Below, one piece after another: positions 1 through 7,340 of a stretch of DNA of 19,056 nucleotides. A program made the position numbers and the translations under genes. The DNA is from DATHSY01 sp046729855 (lineage in GTDB: Bacteria; Actinomycetota; UBA4738; HRBIN12): assembly GCA_046729855.1 (NCBI GenBank), contig JBKPHM010000117.1, positions 1-19,056 on the forward strand. Reading direction: 5' to 3'. The notes below the pieces were generated by a model, which was not told the DNA's origin, did no database searches, and saw nothing but the letters and a program-made list of their open reading frames with translations. How positions within the stretch are numbered: position 1 is the first letter of the stretch; the number at the start of each line of letters is the position of its first letter.

Positions 1-188
1 GGATCCATGTCGGCCGGGTACCACTGCGGCGCCGCCCAGATCGGCGCCAAGACGTTGAAGGAGACGATGTCGATGTTTCTGTCCGCCGGCGCCGCGGCTG
101 CCGTCCCGGGAACGAACCAGGAGCAGAGCGCCACCACCACGATGGTCGCGGCGGCGAGGGAACGCTGGATCCGAGCTCGGAAGACCAT
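1..188 (-). CDS. Endonuclease/exonuclease/phosphatase (EEP) family secreted protein, N-terminal part
   Basis: Only the first 62 codons lie in the window; the gene runs off the left edge. The ATG at 188 is preceded by GGAGAG about 7 bases upstream. Residues 1-36 form a signal peptide: an Arg-rich start, a hydrophobic core with a VVVAL stretch, and an Ala-rich cleavage region. The mature part opens with IDIVSFNVLAPIWA followed by a WYP motif. That is the first beta strand and conserved Asn of the EEP (Mg-dependent phosphodiesterase/nuclease) fold. The substrate cannot be read from this much sequence; family members cleave nucleic acids, phosphoinositides or sphingomyelin. It is divergent from the metallophosphoesterase gene at 358, with a 169-bp gap that must hold both promoters. 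Both are exported hydrolases, so they may share a phosphate-scavenging role (inference). Confidence 0.7.
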   Translation of the reverse strand, partial: MVFRARIQRSLAAATIVVVALCSWFVPGTAAAAPADRNIDIVSFNVLAPIWAAPQWYPADMD

Positions 189-357
189 GTCTCATCTCTC
201 CTATCCGCAGGCTCCGACCGGTCGTGCGCGCCAGGGGCGACGACGCATCGGTCGCTTCGCGAACATCGGCTGAACCCTCGCCGTCGCGCCGACCCCGGGT
301 GGCGCGCCGTGTCGGGTTCGTGTTGACTAGGCGGACCCTAACCCGATGAGGAGAACG

Positions 358-1353
358 ATGCGAACCGCCGCCGTCCCTCGCCCCGTTCGCCCGATCGTCG
401 TCGCCGCGTCCGCCGCCCTGCTCGCCGCCGCCTCCTGGCTCGCGCCCGCCACCGAAGCGGACGCGGGGACCGGCGGCGATCCCGTGGTGGTCGCGGCCGG
501 CGACCTCGCCTGCCAGAGCCTGCCAGACCAGCAGGGGACTGCGACGTGTCAATCGGGCGCAGTCGCGGACCTGATTCGGGAGCTCGACCCGGACGCGTTT
601 CTCGCGCTGGGTGACCTCCAGTACAGCGACGGGAAGCTGCGCGAGTTCCTGCGGGTGTGGGACGTCCAGTTCGGTGACCTGCGCGACATCACGTATCCGA
701 TCCCGGGCAACCACGAGTACGGGACGACCGACGCGGCGGGGTACTTCGAGTACTTCGGCGCTGCTGCGCATCCGCCGCATGGCTACTACTCGTTCGACAT
801 CGGGACGTGGCACGTCATCGCGCTGAACTCCGCGATCTGCGGGGACGACCCGGGATGCCGTCGGGGGTCGCCGCAGCACGACTGGCTCCTCGCCGATCTG
901 GCGGCGAACGCGGACCACATGTGCACGCTCGCGATGATGCACCACCCGCGCTACGACTGGCGGCCGTGGCAGAAGTGGGTCGTCGACGACGGGACGACGC
1001 TCTACGGCGGGTACTCGACGGATCCGGTCGTCCCGTTCTGGCGGGCGCTGTACCGGCACGGCGTCGAGCTCGTGCTCAACGGAGACAACCACCTGTACCA
1101 GCGGTGGGCGCCGCAGGACGCGGCCGGGAACGTGGTCGACGGTGGCACGGTGCAGTTCACCGTGGGGACCGGCGGGCGGATGCTGTACTCGTACGGCCGC
1201 CCGCCCCGGCCCGAGAACCTCGTGGAGACGCAGAACGACGCGTTCGGCGTGCTGATGCTGACGCTCCACGACCGCTCGTACACGTACGAGTGGAAGTCGG
1301 CCCCCCGGCAACCGGACTACGAGGACACCGGAACGGTCGCCTGCTCGGCGTAG
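358..1353 (+). CDS. Secreted calcineurin-type metallophosphoesterase
   Basis: The protein has 331 residues. An in-frame ATG lies 12 bases upstream at 346, but GAGGAGA (348-354) sits ideally before the ATG at 358, so 358 is preferred. Residues 1-36 are a signal peptide (hydrophobic segment about 13-30). The dinuclear-metal phosphoesterase motifs follow in order: GD at 48-49, GDLQYSDG with D86, GNHE at 117-120, MMHHP with H195/H196, and GDNHLYQR with H245. This order is that of the Metallophos/purple-acid-phosphatase-like family acting on phosphomonoesters or diesters outside the membrane. Several Cys (52, 64, 161, 167, 189) could form disulfides, which fits export. It is convergent with the MMPL gene; the stop codons are only 25 bases apart. 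The precise substrate is unknown. Confidence 0.87.
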   Translation: MRTAAVPRPVRPIVVAASAALLAAASWLAPATEADAGTGGDPVVVAAGDLACQSLPDQQGTATCQSGAVADLIRELDPDAFLALGDLQYSDGKLREFLRVWDVQFGDLRDITYPIPGNHEYGTTDAAGYFEYFGAAAHPPHGYYSFDIGTWHVIALNSAICGDDPGCRRGSPQHDWLLADLAANADHMCTLAMMHHPRYDWRPWQKWVVDDGTTLYGGYSTDPVVPFWRALYRHGVELVLNGDNHLYQRWAPQDAAGNVVDGGTVQFTVGTGGRMLYSYGRPPRPENLVETQNDAFGVLMLTLHDRSYTYEWKSAPRQPDYEDTGTVACSA

Positions 1354-1378
1354 TCGCCCGGCTCGACCGGGTAGAACG

Positions 1379-4015
1379 CTACCGCTTCGCCGGTTCGCGC
1401 GGGCGCACCGCCACCGGCATCGGCCGCGTCGGCGGCAGCTCGACCGCGGCCGGTCCGGCCTTCGTGCCCTCGACGTTCATTCGAGGCAGCCACTTCAGCC
1501 ACGTGGGCAGGTACCAGTTCCAGTCGCCGAGCAGCCGCATGCTCGCCGGGACGAGGAGCGACCTTACGAGCGTGGCGTCGAGCAGGACCGCGACCGCGAG
1601 GCCGAACCCCATCTGCTGGAAGCTGACCAGCCGGCCGGCCGCGAACGCGCCGAACACGGTGACCATGATCAGGGCCGCCCCCGTGATGATCCCCGCCGTC
1701 GTGCGCAGCCCGTAGGCGACCGCCTCCGTGTTGTTCCGGCTCTTGTCGTACTCCTCGCGGATCCGGGTCAGCAGGAAGACGTGGTAGTCCATCGACAGGC
1801 CGAACAGGATCGAGAACAGGAACAGCGGCAACCAGGCCTCGATCGCCTCGACGCGCTCGAACGGGAACCCGATCGCGTTGAAGAACCCGATGCCCCATCC
1901 CTTCTGGAACACGATCGTGACCGCCCCGTACGCCGCGGCGACCGACAGCAGGTTCATCACGATCGCCTTCACGGGGACGACGATCGATCGGAACACGACC
2001 GTGAGGAGGATGAACGACAGGGAGAGCACGAAGGCGAGCACGATCCACTGGTAGCTGTCGGCGATCGCCAGGAAGTCGACGAACCCGGCGGTGTTCCCGC
2101 CCACGTTGACCTCGACGTTGTCGACGCCTCTGAACGCGGCGGGCACGATCTCCTCCCGCAGCTCCCGGATCGTCTCGAAAGCAGCGTCGTTAAACGGATC
2201 GCCGGACAGGTACGCCGATAGGACGAGCGCCCTGCCGTCGTCGGCCTGCGCCGTCGTCGTCTGGGTCGAGAACCCGCCAGCCTGGATCACCGTGCGCTGC
2301 AGGTCGCGGACCGCTTGTTGTACGTGCGGGAGGGTCACGTCGCCGGAGACCACGATCTGCACCGGGTCCGTCACGCCGCCGGAGTTGAACTCTCGCACGA
2401 GTGTCATGAACGCCCGCTTGGACTGGAACTCGTCCGGGAGCGCGCTGATGTTGTTCGACGTGCCCCGGTGGAGCTGGAAGTAGAACGCTCCGAGCGATCC
2501 CAGCACGAGCACGCTCCCGATCAGGAAGACGGCCGGACGGGCCATCACCGTTCGCGTGATTCGGTCCCAGAACCCGCCCTGCGGATCGGGCGCCGAGTCC
2601 ACCCGGGCGCGCCGGGACAGCCGCGGCCAGTTGATCCGGTCGCCGAACAGACCGAGGAGCGCCGGCAGGAGCGTCATCGAGGCCGCGATGGCCGCCAGCG
2701 TGACCAGGATCGCGCCGCCGGCCAGGCTCCGGAACATCGACACAGGGATGATCAGCATCCCGAGCAGCGCGAGGACGACCGTGATGCCGCTGAAGAACAC
2801 GGCCCGGCTGGCCGTCGCGCCCGATCGCCGGATCGCGTCGAGCTTGGGCAAGCCCTTCTTCCGCTCCTCGCGGTACCGGGAGACGATGAACAGCGAGTAG
2901 TCGATGCCGACCGCCAGGCCGACCATCGAGATGATGTTCTGGACGAACAGATTGAACTCCCAGAGCTGGCCGACGACCGCGGCCAACCCGAGCGCGACGG
3001 CGATCGCGAGCATGCCCATCACGACGGGGAGCAGCGCTGCCACGATCGCACCGAACACGACCACCAGGACGATCAGGGCGACCAGCAGTCCGATGCGCTC
3101 GCCCTTCGCCATGTCCTGCTCGACGATCTCCATCATGTCGGCGAACATCGCGGCCTGCCCGGCGACCTGTACGGAATACGTGTCGTTCTCAGCTGCGGCG
3201 GCGACCTGGCGCAGCTCCGCGACGATGTCCTCCGACTGGTCAGCGATGGGCACGGCGACGAGCGTCGTTCGACGATCGATCGACATCAGCGAGCTCGCTT
3301 GTTGCATCGCATCGAACCCGCTGTACGGCGGCGTCGCCAGCTCGGAGCGCGCGGCGCGCGTCACGGCGGCCTCGATCGCGCGCACGCCGAGGTAGAACTG
3401 GAGGTTGCCGCGCTCGGCCGTCGGATGCGACAACAGGATCAACGCCTCTGGCGGGTCCGGCGATGGTGACTCCGTGGCGGACGCGCCGGTGGCGGCGCCG
3501 AGCTGTTCCGGCGTCAGGATCTGCGCCTGGAACCCGACCGGCGTCGCGTCCGCGACGCGCTCGTCGAGCTCGGCGATCACCTGCGTCGCGTCCACGCCCG
3601 GCCGGAGCTGCAGCAGGACGAACACGCCGTGCAGGTCGGGCGTGAACAGCCGCTGCTGGAGAGCCAGGGCGTCCGTGTACGTGAGGACCGGCCCGGCGAG
3701 CACGTCGGGACCCAGGGTCTCGATGTCGGCCTTGAGCCCCTCGACGAACTCCGCGTAGGCCGGGGTCCACGCCGTCTCCGAACGGACGACGAAGAACTCG
3801 GTGTCGGACTCGGCACCGCCGAACCGTTCGTCGAGGACCCGTTGGGCGCGGGCCGATTCGGGGTCGTTCGTGAACGCCATGTCGTCGGTCAGGACGCCGT
3901 CGAGCAGCGTCGCGCTCAGGTACCCGACCATCACGAGCACCGCAGCCCAGGCGGCGATGGTGCGCCAGGGGTGCCGGCCGGTGGCGGCCGCCAAGGTCTC
4001 GGGGTTGAGCCTCAT
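1379..4015 (-). CDS. MMPL family RND transporter
   Basis: The protein has 878 residues from the ATG at 4015, which has GGGAGGG about 5 bases upstream. A GTG at 4057 would add 14 residues but has a poorer ribosome site. The plan is that of an RND/MMPL exporter: TM1 near residue 20-40, a large extracytoplasmic loop (about 45-280), five or so TM segments (about 290-460), a second TM (about 505-525), a second loop, then the last TM cluster (about 650-830). The paired proton-relay motifs are present as GIDYSLF (D372-Y373) and SMDYHVFLL (D743-Y744). MMPL proteins export lipids or hydrophobic small molecules using the proton motive force. The C-terminal tail is short and Pro/Arg rich. The start faces the divergent gene at 4133 across about 117 bases, so a shared regulatory region is likely. 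The cargo is unknown. Confidence 0.92.
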   Translation of the reverse strand: MRLNPETLAAATGRHPWRTIAAWAAVLVMVGYLSATLLDGVLTDDMAFTNDPESARAQRVLDERFGGAESDTEFFVVRSETAWTPAYAEFVEGLKADIETLGPDVLAGPVLTYTDALALQQRLFTPDLHGVFVLLQLRPGVDATQVIAELDERVADATPVGFQAQILTPEQLGAATGASATESPSPDPPEALILLSHPTAERGNLQFYLGVRAIEAAVTRAARSELATPPYSGFDAMQQASSLMSIDRRTTLVAVPIADQSEDIVAELRQVAAAAENDTYSVQVAGQAAMFADMMEIVEQDMAKGERIGLLVALIVLVVVFGAIVAALLPVVMGMLAIAVALGLAAVVGQLWEFNLFVQNIISMVGLAVGIDYSLFIVSRYREERKKGLPKLDAIRRSGATASRAVFFSGITVVLALLGMLIIPVSMFRSLAGGAILVTLAAIAASMTLLPALLGLFGDRINWPRLSRRARVDSAPDPQGGFWDRITRTVMARPAVFLIGSVLVLGSLGAFYFQLHRGTSNNISALPDEFQSKRAFMTLVREFNSGGVTDPVQIVVSGDVTLPHVQQAVRDLQRTVIQAGGFSTQTTTAQADDGRALVLSAYLSGDPFNDAAFETIRELREEIVPAAFRGVDNVEVNVGGNTAGFVDFLAIADSYQWIVLAFVLSLSFILLTVVFRSIVVPVKAIVMNLLSVAAAYGAVTIVFQKGWGIGFFNAIGFPFERVEAIEAWLPLFLFSILFGLSMDYHVFLLTRIREEYDKSRNNTEAVAYGLRTTAGIITGAALIMVTVFGAFAAGRLVSFQQMGFGLAVAVLLDATLVRSLLVPASMRLLGDWNWYLPTWLKWLPRMNVEGTKAGPAAVELPPTRPMPVAVRPREPAKR

Positions 4016-4120
4016 GGGAACCCTCCCGTCGAGAGATACCCCGACACGCTCCGACACGGCCGCGGGGCTCGGGAGGGTCTATCGGCCGGGTTCCCGCGGG
4101 ACCTCGTTGGTTCCGGCTGT

Positions 4121-4126
4121 TAGCCT
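4121..4126 (+). promoter_or_regulatory. TAGCCT -10 box for leaderless transcription of the 4133 gene
   Basis: TAGCCT fits the actinobacterial TANNNT -10 consensus and lies exactly 6 bases before the CTG at 4133, the spacing expected when transcription starts on the first base of the start codon. No ribosome site is visible before the CTG. A clear -35 is not seen. The T-A-G of the box is also the in-frame stop that closes the reading frame upstream, so the gene cannot start earlier. Confidence 0.45.
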
Positions 4127-4132
4127 CGATAC

Positions 4133-4861
4133 CTGGACTACGCCACGTTCGTCGATCACGTCCGGCGAGACGGCCGGCGGCTCGCAGGCGTCGCAGCCGG
4201 GAACCTGTCGACGGCCATCCCAAGCTGTCCCGGATGGACGATGGACGTTCTGGTCCGCCACGTCGCCGAGGTCTACGAGCACAAGATCACTTGCACGCTC
4301 CTCCAACGCGCGCCGGACCCGTGGCCGCCCGAATGGCCGGCCGATCGCGACCCGGTGGAGTGGTTCACCGACGCGCAGGGGCGACTCCTCCAGATGTTCG
4401 AACGGAGCGGGCCGACGACGCCGTCCGCGACGTGGTGGCCGCCCGATCAGACCGTCGGCTTCTGGGCCAGGCGGATGGCGCACGAGACGGCGGTGCACCG
4501 TGTGGACGCCGAGCTCGCCGTCGGAACGCCGACGCCCGTCGACGCCGAGCTGGCCGTCGACGGCGTGGACGAGATCCTGGTGATCATGCTCGCCGGCGAC
4601 TGGTCCGAGGAACCGAACGACGCGGCGACGGGGCAACGGGTGGCCGTCGCAACGGATGGGGGCGCGTGGAGCGTCACCCTCGACCGGGAGTCCGTGACCG
4701 TCGAGCCGGACGCTCACGATGTCGATGCGAGGCTCGAGGGGGAACCGTCGGACGTGCTGCTGTGGCTCTGGGGACGAGCGCCGGACGAACGCGTCACCCG
4801 CTCCGGTGACACAGACGCGATCCGTCTCCTCCGCTCGAGGCTCGTCCTGGCGACGCAGTAG
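4133..4861 (+). CDS. TIGR03083 / mycothiol-dependent maleylpyruvate isomerase-like protein (DinB-fold)
   Basis: I place the start at CTG 4133, giving 242 residues. The first ATG (4241) would remove the conserved N-terminal helix and the PSCPGWT motif (residues 30-36) that precedes the metal-binding helix in this family, and no ATG or GTG exists between the in-frame stop at 4121 and 4241. The likely Zn ligands are H43 in VRHVAEV and E118/H122 in HETAVH, matching the His-Glu-His triad known for mycothiol-dependent maleylpyruvate isomerase. The C-terminal half (about 145-242) corresponds to the MDMPI_C domain. The family uses mycothiol or other cofactors in thiol-transfer or isomerase reactions in the cytosol; the exact substrate here is unknown. 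It is convergent with the alpha/beta hydrolase (16-base gap). Confidence 0.82.
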   Translation: MDYATFVDHVRRDGRRLAGVAAGNLSTAIPSCPGWTMDVLVRHVAEVYEHKITCTLLQRAPDPWPPEWPADRDPVEWFTDAQGRLLQMFERSGPTTPSATWWPPDQTVGFWARRMAHETAVHRVDAELAVGTPTPVDAELAVDGVDEILVIMLAGDWSEEPNDAATGQRVAVATDGGAWSVTLDRESVTVEPDAHDVDARLEGEPSDVLLWLWGRAPDERVTRSGDTDAIRLLRSRLVLATQ

Positions 4862-4877
4862 CCGAGACGGTTCGACG

Positions 4878-5723
4878 TCACGCCGCTCGCAGGATCTCGT
4901 GCAGCCGCTCGGCGAACTCCTGCGGATCCGATCCCCACCCGCCGTGCCCGCCGGGCAGGTACGCCACGGGTGTGCCGAGGCGCCCGGCGAGCGCGATCGC
5001 TGCCCGGCACGCCGCTTGCTCGCCGGAGGTCTCGCCCGCGGCGCCGACGATCCGCGTCGGAGCGCGCCGGAGCGCATCGATGTCCGGGACGTACCCGGCG
5101 ATCTGCTGAATCTCGTGCGCGACGAACAGCTCGAAGTTACCCGTCATCCTCGCCATCATCTCCTGGGCCTCCGGCGAGGGCGGAGCTTGCTCCATCTCCT
5201 CGCTGTACTTCGGTCCGCCCTCCTCGACGGCGGCTCCGAACACGCCCATGGCGGGAAAGGCACCCGCCGCGCGGTAGGTCTCGTCGACCTGGCGAAAGGA
5301 CGCCCGCCACCGCTCGGCATCGGGCAGGAGCTCCATGAGGGGTGGCTCGTGCGCCACCATCGTGCGCAGGAGATCGGGGTGCCGCACGACCAGCTCCAGG
5401 CCGATCGTGCCACCGCCGCTGTTCCCGTACACGTACGCGGACTCGTCGCCCGCTGCCTCGAGGACCGCGGCCGCGTCGTCCGCGTGGAGCGACACCGGGA
5501 TGTCCTCGGGCTCCCCCTCCAGTGGGCTCCGCGAGTGGCCGCGCTGGTCATAGCTCACGACCGTGTACCGGTCGGCCAGCCGGCCGGCGAGATCGGTGAA
5601 CACGCCGGCGTCGGTCGGCCCGCCGGTGATCAGCAGGAGAACCGGGCCCGTCCCTCGGGTCTCCGTGTGCAGCGTCGCGCCCGGTACCTTCACGGTCCTC
5701 ACGTCCACGGCGGTCGAGCTCAT
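4878..5723 (-). CDS. Alpha/beta hydrolase
   Basis: The protein has 281 residues with an ATG start and a GAGAGGGGA ribosome site 6 bases upstream. The alpha/beta-hydrolase landmarks are visible. The early strand and oxyanion turn is LLLITGGPTDAG (30-40). SYDQRGHSRS (57-66) follows strand beta-4. The nucleophile elbow is YGNSGGG with S102. The C-terminal catalytic His is H260 in GGHGGWG. The acidic residue probably lies near 229-234 but I cannot fix it. There is no signal peptide, so it is cytosolic. Family members hydrolyse esters, epoxides or C-C bonds in small molecules; no specific substrate can be given. It follows the HTH_42 gene on the same strand after 153 bases, far enough for its own promoter (TATCGT at 5764-5759, reading on the minus strand). 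Confidence 0.88.
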   Translation of the reverse strand: MSSTAVDVRTVKVPGATLHTETRGTGPVLLLITGGPTDAGVFTDLAGRLADRYTVVSYDQRGHSRSPLEGEPEDIPVSLHADDAAAVLEAAGDESAYVYGNSGGGTIGLELVVRHPDLLRTMVAHEPPLMELLPDAERWRASFRQVDETYRAAGAFPAMGVFGAAVEEGGPKYSEEMEQAPPSPEAQEMMARMTGNFELFVAHEIQQIAGYVPDIDALRRAPTRIVGAAGETSGEQAACRAAIALAGRLGTPVAYLPGGHGGWGSDPQEFAERLHEILRAA

Positions 5724-5876
5724 CTGCGTCCCCTCTCACGCTCGAGTCCCATCCCGGACGATACGACCGAGGCGCGAGCCGGAACTCATCGGCTGCGGCC
5801 GGTGGCCGTAGCGCCCGTGCAGTACGTTCGCCGGCGTTGCGTGGTCTCACCCGTGTGACACGACGAGCCGATCGCC

Positions 5877-6908
5877 TCAGTCGGCCCAGCGGACGAGGAT
5901 CCTGCTTCGGACACCCGGGAGCGGCAGGGACGCCGCTTCGGCCTCGACCGCATCGCGTGCCGCGGGCGTGAGCCGGCGCCAGGGCTCGACGTTCACGATC
6001 GCCTCCGCGCGCCGCCACGTCCCGACGATCTCGCCGTCGACCAGGACGGCGCCCGGCCAGACGCGCGACGTCCAGAGCGCGCGGCGACGGTCGGCGCGAG
6101 TGATCAGAAGCTCGCGATCGGCTCCCTGAAGGAGGAAGTAGGCGTCGCCACTCGGGAGGAGCCTTGCGGCGGCGGCGGGTCGCGGGGCCATGCGGAGCGT
6201 TGGCTCGTCGCGGGAGAGGATCCACGCATCGCCGACCGGGGTTCGCACCGGGGTCAGCGACCTGCGCAGCGCGTCGAACGCCTCGAGGCACCAGCGCGGC
6301 CCGATCCCCGACCACCGGGCGAACCCGCCGGGCGTGGCGGGGCCGTAGATGTGCAGGTACCGGCGGGCGAGCTCGAGGCGGGCGTCGAGTGGGTCGACGT
6401 CGGGCGGCGGCACCGTCCAGATGGTGGGCTGCCGCGCCCCCTCCCACCGGATCAGAACGGTTCCGGTCGCCGCGGCGTATCGAAGGGAGTTGGGCTGAAC
6501 GCCGAGCGCGCGACCGGCCTGGCCGTAGGGCATCCTCCCGCCGTCGCGGCCGTCGAGGAGGGCGCGCAGTCGAGCCGCCAGGTCCTCCGCCCTGCGCCGT
6601 CCCCGCGCATCGTCGGGCAGTAATCCGAGCGAGAACGGGGCGATGTCGCGTGCCGCGACGACGAAGACGGTGAACCGCGGCCCCCAGAGCTGGACCAGGG
6701 ATGGGTGCTCCCAGGTGGATGGCCCGGTCCTCTGAACGCGCGCGTGGATCGACAGGAGCGCGGCCCGCGGCATGCTGTCCTGCAGGCCCGCCCACGCCGC
6801 ACGCCGGAGGGAGCGCGGTCCGGGTGGCAGCCGCTCGTCGAGCGCGCCGACGCGCCGTCGGAACGCAAGAACCTGCGATCGCGTGACCTCGAGGCGAGAC
6901 GTGGTCAC
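5877..6908 (-). CDS. HTH_42 winged-helix protein (AlkX/AlkZ-like DNA glycosylase superfamily)
   Basis: The protein has 343 residues with a GTG start at 6908 and GAGGTGTGA just upstream. The N-terminal third carries family signatures: an LTRSQ-like segment (here EVTRSQVLAF), AGLQDSMPRAALLSIHAR (about 40-57), then LVQLWGPRFTVFVVAARD. These match actinobacterial members of Pfam HTH_42 (winged helix DNA-binding, DUF1006). Characterised relatives are E. coli YcaQ/AlkX and Streptomyces AlkZ, which excise alkylated bases and unhook crosslinks. The LQDS Gln (about residue 43) is a candidate for the catalytic Gln motif, but I cannot align it without tools. The gene starts 12 bases after the stop of the DinB-like remnant, so the two were probably co-transcribed. 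A DNA-repair role is inferred from family only. Confidence 0.85.
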   Translation of the reverse strand: MTTSRLEVTRSQVLAFRRRVGALDERLPPGPRSLRRAAWAGLQDSMPRAALLSIHARVQRTGPSTWEHPSLVQLWGPRFTVFVVAARDIAPFSLGLLPDDARGRRRAEDLAARLRALLDGRDGGRMPYGQAGRALGVQPNSLRYAAATGTVLIRWEGARQPTIWTVPPPDVDPLDARLELARRYLHIYGPATPGGFARWSGIGPRWCLEAFDALRRSLTPVRTPVGDAWILSRDEPTLRMAPRPAAAARLLPSGDAYFLLQGADRELLITRADRRRALWTSRVWPGAVLVDGEIVGTWRRAEAIVNVEPWRRLTPAARDAVEAEAASLPLPGVRSRILVRWAD

Positions 6909-6920
6909 CTCACACCTCGG

Positions 6921-7080
6921 TCAGTCCCACAGGTCGACGTGTGGCAGCCCGGCGACGCCGAGCGTCTCGTCCAGCTCGGCGAGTGGTAGACGTCGTGGGC
7001 GAAGACCCGCAGGATCGCCAGCCGCCCCTCGGACATCGTCCCAAGGACGTCGCGTAGGCGCTGGTCGTACTGGGGCCAGT
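6921..7080 (-). pseudogene. C-terminal remnant of a DinB-like protein, frameshifted
   Basis: Reading the minus strand from about 7080 gives NWPQYDQRLRDVLGTMSEG and then RLAILRVFAHDVYH, a helix pair ending in the His motif typical of DinB/YfiT-type metalloproteins. The expected continuation, LAELDETLGVAGLPHVDLWD then a stop, is present but one frame away. Restoring one C at about 6988, so that CACTCGCC becomes CACCTCGCC, joins them. The N-terminal 100 or so residues expected for the family are absent: a stop codon closes the frame near 7139 and no recognisable continuation lies beyond. It is therefore a pseudogene, or a fragment plus a sequencing error. It lies 12 bases before the HTH_42 start. 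Confidence 0.55.
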
Positions 7081-7340
7081 TGCTGGAGGCGGATCGACGG
7101 CATCCCGTTGCTCGTTGGCTGGTGGAGGTGGGAGGAGGTTACCCGACACCACGCAACGAGATCGAGGGACCGAGATCGATGGACCGAGGCCGCCCACTCA
7201 CACGTCTGCATCGCCGCACGTTAGCCGGGCGGGGTCCGAGAGCGATTGCCGGGATTTTACCGATGAGGGTCGTGGGCAGTAGGTTCGTCCCCTCAGCGGG
7301 CGACCGGGCGCGTCGTGAGCGCGCCGGAAAGGGGAGCGAC

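Noticed and set aside
1..6. Window begins exactly with GGATCC, a possible cloning junction
   Set aside because: The same six bases occur again inside the window by chance; no vector sequence is present to support a clone end.
7..273. Plus-strand 88-codon ORF
   Set aside because: Antisense to the signal peptide and EEP start on the minus strand; no ribosome site and no family resemblance.
2315..3469. Long plus-strand ORF of 384 codons inside the MMPL gene
   Set aside because: Composition is Arg/Asp/His-rich, a typical shadow of a GC-rich gene on the other strand.
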